From: Anaeramoeba flamelloides
Taxonomy: Eukaryota > Metamonada > Anaeramoebidae
Length of the DNA stretch: 64,000 bases
Assembly: GCA_027625915.1 (NCBI GenBank)
Contig: JANTQA010000036.1
Span: 8,391,001-8,455,000 of the forward strand
Direction of reading: 5' to 3'
This document shows, piece after piece, positions 58,075 through 64,000 of the stretch (its first letter is position 1; each line of letters starts with the position of its first letter). The position numbers and the translations under genes were made by a program. The notes under the pieces are model-generated. The model was not told the DNA's origin and made no database searches. It worked only from the letters and a program-made list of their open reading frames with translations.

Positions 58075-58258
58075 AGTTCCACTTTTAAGACACAAACTTT
58101 AAATGAAACTTGGGAAACAAAAAAATTTTTAATTAAAACAAAAAATTCAGATTCTAGTAAAATGATTTGTGAAAAAAATAATCCTAATTTTGTTCCTTAA
58201 TTTGATTTTTTTTTGTTTCTTAAATTTGATTCAAAGTTTTTACCTTAAAAACGGAACT
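58075..58258. mobile_element. 184-bp MITE, AGTTCC family
   Basis: It starts AGTTCCACTTTTAAGACAC and ends CCTTAAAAACGGAACT; the inverted repeat continues inwards through CAAACTTTAAAT and the imperfect ATTCAAAGTTT. The size matches the copy at 15,386-15,572. Confidence 0.72.
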
Positions 58259-59059
58259 GATATAAATATTAGAAATTCTCAAAGGCAAATATTTTAATTA
58301 TTCTTTTTTTCGATTACAAAAATTCACCGATTTTCTAATGAAAAGAATATTCAAAAAAAAAAAAAAAAAAAACGAAAAAGACAATTCCCAAATTGAAAAT
58401 AATTAAATACAATCACATATTTTACACTTTTCTTCTAAATTCAAGAAAACTGTCAAACTTTAAATGGATTTTAACCACCCCCTCTAAAATAAAAAAAGAG
58501 AAGGAATTTTTAATAATAGTAATTTTTGGATTCAAAATTTATATTGGAAAACATTATGGAAATATAACTTTTTAAATCAGAAGATAAGAAATAAAGGATT
58601 TAAACCGGGTATTTTTTCATTAGGTTTTTAGTTTGTTTCAATTTTTTCAAAATTTAAACAAAATTAATTTTGAAAACCCCTTAATCAATAAAAGAGTCTC
58701 ATGAGTTTTATTAATTCTAATCTGAGATTCAGAAATAAAAAAAAATAATATTAAAATGCCTATAATACAAAAGCCAATTTTTTATGGAAATAATAAAGTT
58801 CTTTAAAAACTTTATTTTTTGTAAAATGTATTAACCTTTTCATATAAATAACCATTTTTAAGAAAAAAAAATATGATCAAACTAGTATAACTTTTATGGT
58901 ACAATTTTCAACAATATTCAAGACACACACAAAAAAAAATATAAATAAAGATATATTTTTAGAGGTTTTTTCAATATCAAGTTGTGTTGATATAATTTAA
59001 TTATTACGTTTTAATATGCAATTCATTTTGTATCTAATATTTAATTAGTGATGTTTGAA

Positions 59060-59800
59060 ATATTCCCCAAAATTACACGAAAATCAAAAATACCCTAAAT
59101 TTTTTTTAACACCTATAAATACTTTTAAAAGAACATTGAAAGAACCATAGGTTTAATAATAAATTTTTCTGTTAAAATAATAATTTTATCAAAAGAAAAA
59201 ACATTTTTTTGAACTTTCTTCCTTTAACTCCTGAAAAAGTTTTTTTTTTTTTTAAGGTGAATTTTGAGTATATATAAATTCTGTAAGTATTTTCCCGGGT
59301 ATGTGAGTGTATTTCAGAGCATTTTTAGGTTTTGTATGGTGTTCTTGTGATATTTGTGTTATAAACATCAATTTCTCTTCTGGGGGGGGGGGGAGTTTAA
59401 TCCCGTTTGGTTTGGGTAACCATGGGTAGGGTAGGGTATGTTCACCATTGTATTTTACTGTGTTATTTTTGGATTATAATCTAGATCGTAATATTATGAT
59501 TAATTATATACAATCAGAAATTTTCATTACAAGAGATTTTCGCTACTAACTTAATGTCATATAATAATGATCATAAAATTTATATAAACCTAAGACAAAA
59601 ATTCCTTTCACACAAATTAGATTGGAAACTATTTACTGAAAATTTGTAATTTTTCACATTTTTTCTTTTTCATTAAAAAAAAAAATGTAATTTTTAACAT
59701 TAAACTAAGTTTATTGGTACTTAAGTTTCTTTAAGTTGTTTAAGAAGTGTTTTTTAATCTTTTAAAAATTTTTTATTTTAGTGTATTTTCAGGAATATTT
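59060..59800. mobile_element. TIR element of the ATATTCCCGAAAATACC family, diverged copy 2
   Basis: The left end ATATTCCCCAAAATTACACG and the right end, inwards, AAATATTCCTGAAAATACA correspond to the copy at 8,681-9,526. The interior shares only patches, e.g. around 59,265-59,300 and ACAATCAGAAATTTTC. It contains a 12-G homopolymer at 59,382-59,393, exceptional for this DNA. Confidence 0.6.
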
Positions 59801-62489
59801 CATAAAAACCTTTAATACCAAGTTTGTTTCTTAAATGTGTTAACGATTTATTTTTTATCTTTTATCATTAATTGCTTTTTTATTTTATTTTAATAGTTAT
59901 AACTTATTCTTTAATTTCAATTTTATGCATTTATATGATTCTTTAAATTGGCTTATAAGGGAAATTAAATTGTCCAACTATAAAAAAAACTATAAGAGTT
60001 TGAGACAAAATTATAACATTTAATCTTTGTTTCTAAATTAAGTGATTATTATCAAATTATTACTGATAACACCATAATAGAAAAAAAAAAAGCTTGTAAT
60101 ATAACTACTGGAAAATTATAAATTACCTAGAAAAATCAAAGACAAATGAAGATTTCAATTAAAAGTAGAGTTAAAATACTTTAAGAAATAATAATCCCTA
60201 GAGCTGAGTAAAAAAAAAATTTTTTTTTATTAAATTTTTTTTAATTTTTGTTTATTCCCCTTATTAAGTTTTTTATGTTCTCCTTGTTGGTTTTTAAGTT
60301 TTTTTGGATGCCAGTGAGAAAAAAACATAATCAGAATTCTTAAAAACGTTGATGATATAATATTAGAAAAACTAACTTGATCTGATAAGATTTCAAGGGG
60401 TTAATGTATACCTAGGAGAAGCTTAAGATTAAAGAATGTTTTTATTGGGTGTAAATCTCATTAATGTACCATCGTTCAATTGTCACTAACAAAACCATTA
60501 GCCAAGTAGTAATAATTGTTAGTTTTCATACCAATTAAAAATGTTTTCAGTATTAGTAAAAAACCCAACAATATCAGAAAAAAATCTGCATTTTTGTGAA
60601 AAATGTATAGGTTGATAACATATCAATATTCCGACTCGAAAGTTGTAAAATAGTTGTCGTTATTTGATCTAAGTTGAGAAAATCAATCATATTTTTTTTT
60701 TGATAAGGTGATATTTATAACACCCAAAAAGCAGAATAGTAAGTATTTTGTGGAAACAATCGATCGAACTGTATTGGTTATTATTATTTTTGAAATGTGA
60801 GGATCTTCAATTAATAAAAATTAATTAAAAAAAAATAAAAATATAATCGAAAATATTCTTTTAAGTGTTTTTTTAGATCATTAAAACTATACAAATTTTG
60901 AAATTCTAAGAAAAGTATTAAAAGTAATTACCCCCAACTTAATAATTAACTTTTTCTAAATTAAAACATTATTAAAAAGTTATTTTTTTCACTATCTTAA
61001 AACTCTCAAAATTTATAACACTAACCGATAACAAAACCTTTTGAATTCAATTTTTTTAATAAAAAAAATTACTGGTTAAGTAAGATTTTAGATAAAATTC
61101 AAATTCCATCTATCCATCTATCTTTTCTATTTTGTCTGTTTAGATTGTTTTACAAAAAAAAACCATACATTAATTGCCCAAAAAAAAAAAAAAAAAAAAA
61201 AAAAAGATAAAAAAAAACACTAATACTCAGAATCAGTAGAGTATTCTCTAACAAGGATTTTTTTATGGAAATTATTAATAAAAATTCATAAAAAAGGGTT
61301 GATTATAATCATTTTTTAGCTTAGCTTCCAAAAAAAACAACAAAAAAAATTTATAAATTTCTCTAAAAACTTAAATTAATTGCTAATTAATTTGTATTTT
61401 TTAAAAAAAAGTATATAATTAACCAATAGATTTTTTTGACAAATTATTTATCAAATATTGGAAATATATTGATCCTCCGATTCTATTTATAAAAAGGAAA
61501 CAAAATTAAAAAGTCTTTGGGGTTTTTCTGTTGAAGATTATTGAGTTAATCTTGTAAATTACAACAATTAAAAAAATAGTTATTTTGGAAAGTTCTAAAT
61601 CTAAATTATCAATTACTAGAAATAACATTATATTGTGTTACTATTTTTAGTATTGGAAAGGAATGAAAAAAAAATTTCCAAAATGACAAATTTTTAATAG
61701 TGATCATTAGTTTAAAATACAATAGATTATGGTGGAATCAGATTTAAAATAGATTTTTAGAGTCAGATAAACTATTTGAGACATGGTGCAATAATACCCT
61801 TTCACCAAATTACAATATATTTTGATTATGGATGAAATCCGGGGTGAGGCCAATCAATTAACTTTCTATTAAGTGTTTTTATATTGAATAAAATATTAGT
61901 TTTTCATTTTGTTAAAAATACAATTTTCAATCAAAAATACCTTTTGAAAGTTTAAAGGTTAAAATTTTTTACATTTTTAAGAAGATTAAAAAAAAGTTGA
62001 TTTAAATTTAGAGAAATATAGAGTATTGTTAATCCCATAAAAAAACTCATATTGTTGTGAAATTAACTTTGTCACAACCGATCTTGGTAAATAAAATCGT
62101 GATAAATTGAAAACAATTTTCAATAGACATCGAATTTTGGTATTGGTATTGTATTAAATCAAACGGGTTATTTTCTCACTAGGAATTTTGAAAAACAAGA
62201 GTTGGGTACTTGTATAAGAAATAGTGTTTACCAAAAAAAAATGCTAAAAAATTAAAAAGAGAAGTTCGAAAATATTTTATTATTCTTAAAAAAATTTCTA
62301 GATACTTGTCAATAAATATAAAAGTTCTTATTTACAAGTTCTTAAAAATATCTATTTCATTTGATCAAGAGTTGGTAAACCTTTTGAACATCTTTATTTC
62401 ATTAATAAAAGTTATAATTTTTCGTTAAATTCCTTTATAGAAATTTAGGGTTTAGATTTTTTGCAGTCTACTTATCCCTCTTTCATCAA
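59801..62489. other. AT-rich intergenic DNA
   Basis: No gene, RNA or clear terminal repeat. An A-run of about 25 lies at 61,181-61,205 and a short (AT)n run at 62,489-62,515. Confidence 0.45.
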
Positions 62490-63690
62490 TATATATATAT
62501 ATCAAAATATATATAAAAGAATTTCGATCAGAAAAATCTTTTTAATATTTTTTTTCAATAGGATTGTAATAGAAAACATTGTTATTTTTTCCAACAAAAA
62601 AAATAATTAAAAAAATTGATCATTGTTAATTTACTGTTTTAAAAAAGAAAGAATAGAAATTTTGATAATTGTTAATTCGAACCTGTATGTTAACTAGTTT
62701 TAAATAACTTGTATAACATTTTATGAATTAAGTTTTCATAAACACTTTATAATAATTATCAAAAAACATTGATTTTTTTTTCTTAGTTTTTATTCTTTTT
62801 TTCCAATTTTGTAAATTCATAAAAAAAAATTGAAACCAAGATTCAAAAAATTAAAGATTAAAAAAAAAGAGAGAATATACTTACAAGTATTTTTTTGAGG
62901 TATTGATTGTATTTTTATGGTCATTGCTATTTAAGGGTGAATAATAATTTTTTGTTCAAAAACAAAAAAAAAAAATTTTTTAATTTTTTTTTCAAAATTA
63001 GATCTTTAGTTTTTGTTTTGAAAATAATTCCAATAAAATCGCAATTTCTTTGGTTAAATTTGGGTTCTTCAAGAGGTAATTTTTTAAAAAAAAAATAAAA
63101 AAAGTAAATTGCAAAATCGGGGAATCGAACCCCGGCCAACGGTTTGGAAGACCACCATTCTGCCACTGAACTAATTTTGCTTTTTACATTTTAAATTAGC
63201 ATTTTTAAATTCATAAATATTTTAATCATTATATCATTCATATATAAAATAGATCTGATTTTTCACACTTTTTGCTTTTGTATAAAACAAAAACTTTGAA
63301 AACTTAAACATTACAAAACATCAGTAAAAGGTGTCATCAAATCATATACTATAAATTCAGGCCTACTAATTAATATACAATCTGAATAAAACCATTTATT
63401 TTGTAACATCAATAATAATACAAGATATTACAATCATTTAAAAATAGAAACATAACTAATTTTATTCCAACAAACAAAAATATATTCTTTTTTGGATGAC
63501 AAACAAAAACTCTAAAATCAAAACTTAAGATTTTTCTAAAAACCAACATCTTTTTCTATACATTTTATCAGGAAACATAATGACATTCTTTGTATGGCAT
63601 AAGAAAACCATATAAAACTCTGAATAAAAAAATTATAAAGAAAACTCAACAATTATTAGATCACATCCAAAATTTTAAACTTCACTTAAA
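62490..63690. repeat. inverted duplication with tRNA-Gly, right copy
   Basis: Reverse complement of 36,330-38,075 minus the 556-bp foldback element. The tRNA is unchanged. The immediate 5' and 3' flanks (about 150 bp each) are nearly identical, and similarity decays outwards. Confidence 0.8.
63110..63180 (-). tRNA. tRNA-Gly (anticodon TCC), second copy
   Basis: Identical over all 71 nt to the gene at 37,380-37,450, on the opposite strand. Acceptor, anticodon and T stems are intact. The conserved 3' flank includes a T-run terminator, so it is probably also transcribed by RNA polymerase III. Confidence 0.95.
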
Positions 63691-64000
63691 ATAGAATTAA
63701 TAATTAACATACTTCTGATATATTCTAATAAATTTCAAAAAATTTTTAGTTCAATTTTCATTTTTTTACAATCTTCGAACTGTTTCTTATCAAACAGCCC
63801 ACTGTAAAAGAATATTTTGAAGAAAAACTAATTTTACAAAGTTTCCTTAACATATGACTTCATAAAATGCTTTATTCAAAGTTTAATCATAAAAATTTCA
63901 AAAAAGGAAAATCAAGTAAAATTTTAAACATTTCTTGCAATTAATCAGTATTTTTAATAAAATTTTTGGAATATTACCAACCAAAAATAACTTACTTTTC

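Overview
The window is very AT-rich nuclear DNA from a protist. It has GT-AG introns, long gene-poor stretches and many inverted-repeat elements. The gene repertoire is eukaryotic: a plastin/fimbrin-like protein, an RCC1-BTB protein, tandem PHD fingers, a CEP44-domain protein, a membrane PDI, and a coiled-coil/PH protein. An RCC1 domain followed by BTB modules with an acidic loop reminds me of the expanded family in the anaerobic amoeboflagellates Anaeramoeba. That placement is from memory and was not tested.

Layout. 1-4,100: a decayed DDE transposase edge, then dispersed repeats including a 222-bp TA-flanked element. 4,169-5,662 (-): tandem PHD-finger gene. 6,047-7,712: long inverted-repeat element with a smaller one at its centre. 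8,681-9,526: another terminal-inverted-repeat (TIR) element. 11,499-12,323 (+): RRM/RE-rich protein. 14,035-14,307: SINE-like retroposon with a 17-bp target duplication. 17,678-18,373 and 23,632-24,754: two copies of a ~0.7-kb TIR element, the second split by a 440-bp MITE (miniature TIR element). 19,875-21,143 (+): membrane-anchored thioredoxin/PDI protein. 25,817-33,269 (+): RCC1-BTB gene broken by a 5.7-kb intron full of repeats. 36,330-38,075 and 62,490-63,690: an inverted duplication, each copy carrying a tRNA-Gly(TCC). 40,570-42,885 (-): coiled-coil/PH protein with unresolved 5' end. 44,905-47,162: broken LINE. 47,843-54,381 (-): fimbrin-like gene whose 4.9-kb intron holds LINE and MITE copies. 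55,017-56,624 (+): CEP44-like gene. The remainder to 64,000 is non-coding, with further TIR elements and the second tRNA.

Common themes. Two host genes read cleanly only if mobile-element-filled introns of about 5 kb are removed; both splice junctions restore phase and the domain consensus. Three copies of one LINE family carry blocks of nested perfect or near-perfect palindromes at the same two places, inside the C-terminal coding region and in the 3' end, linked to a 10-bp tandem repeat. This palindrome-bearing LINE is the best candidate for something undescribed. Two duplicated segments also give filled/empty-site comparisons that show particular MITEs are genuine insertions.
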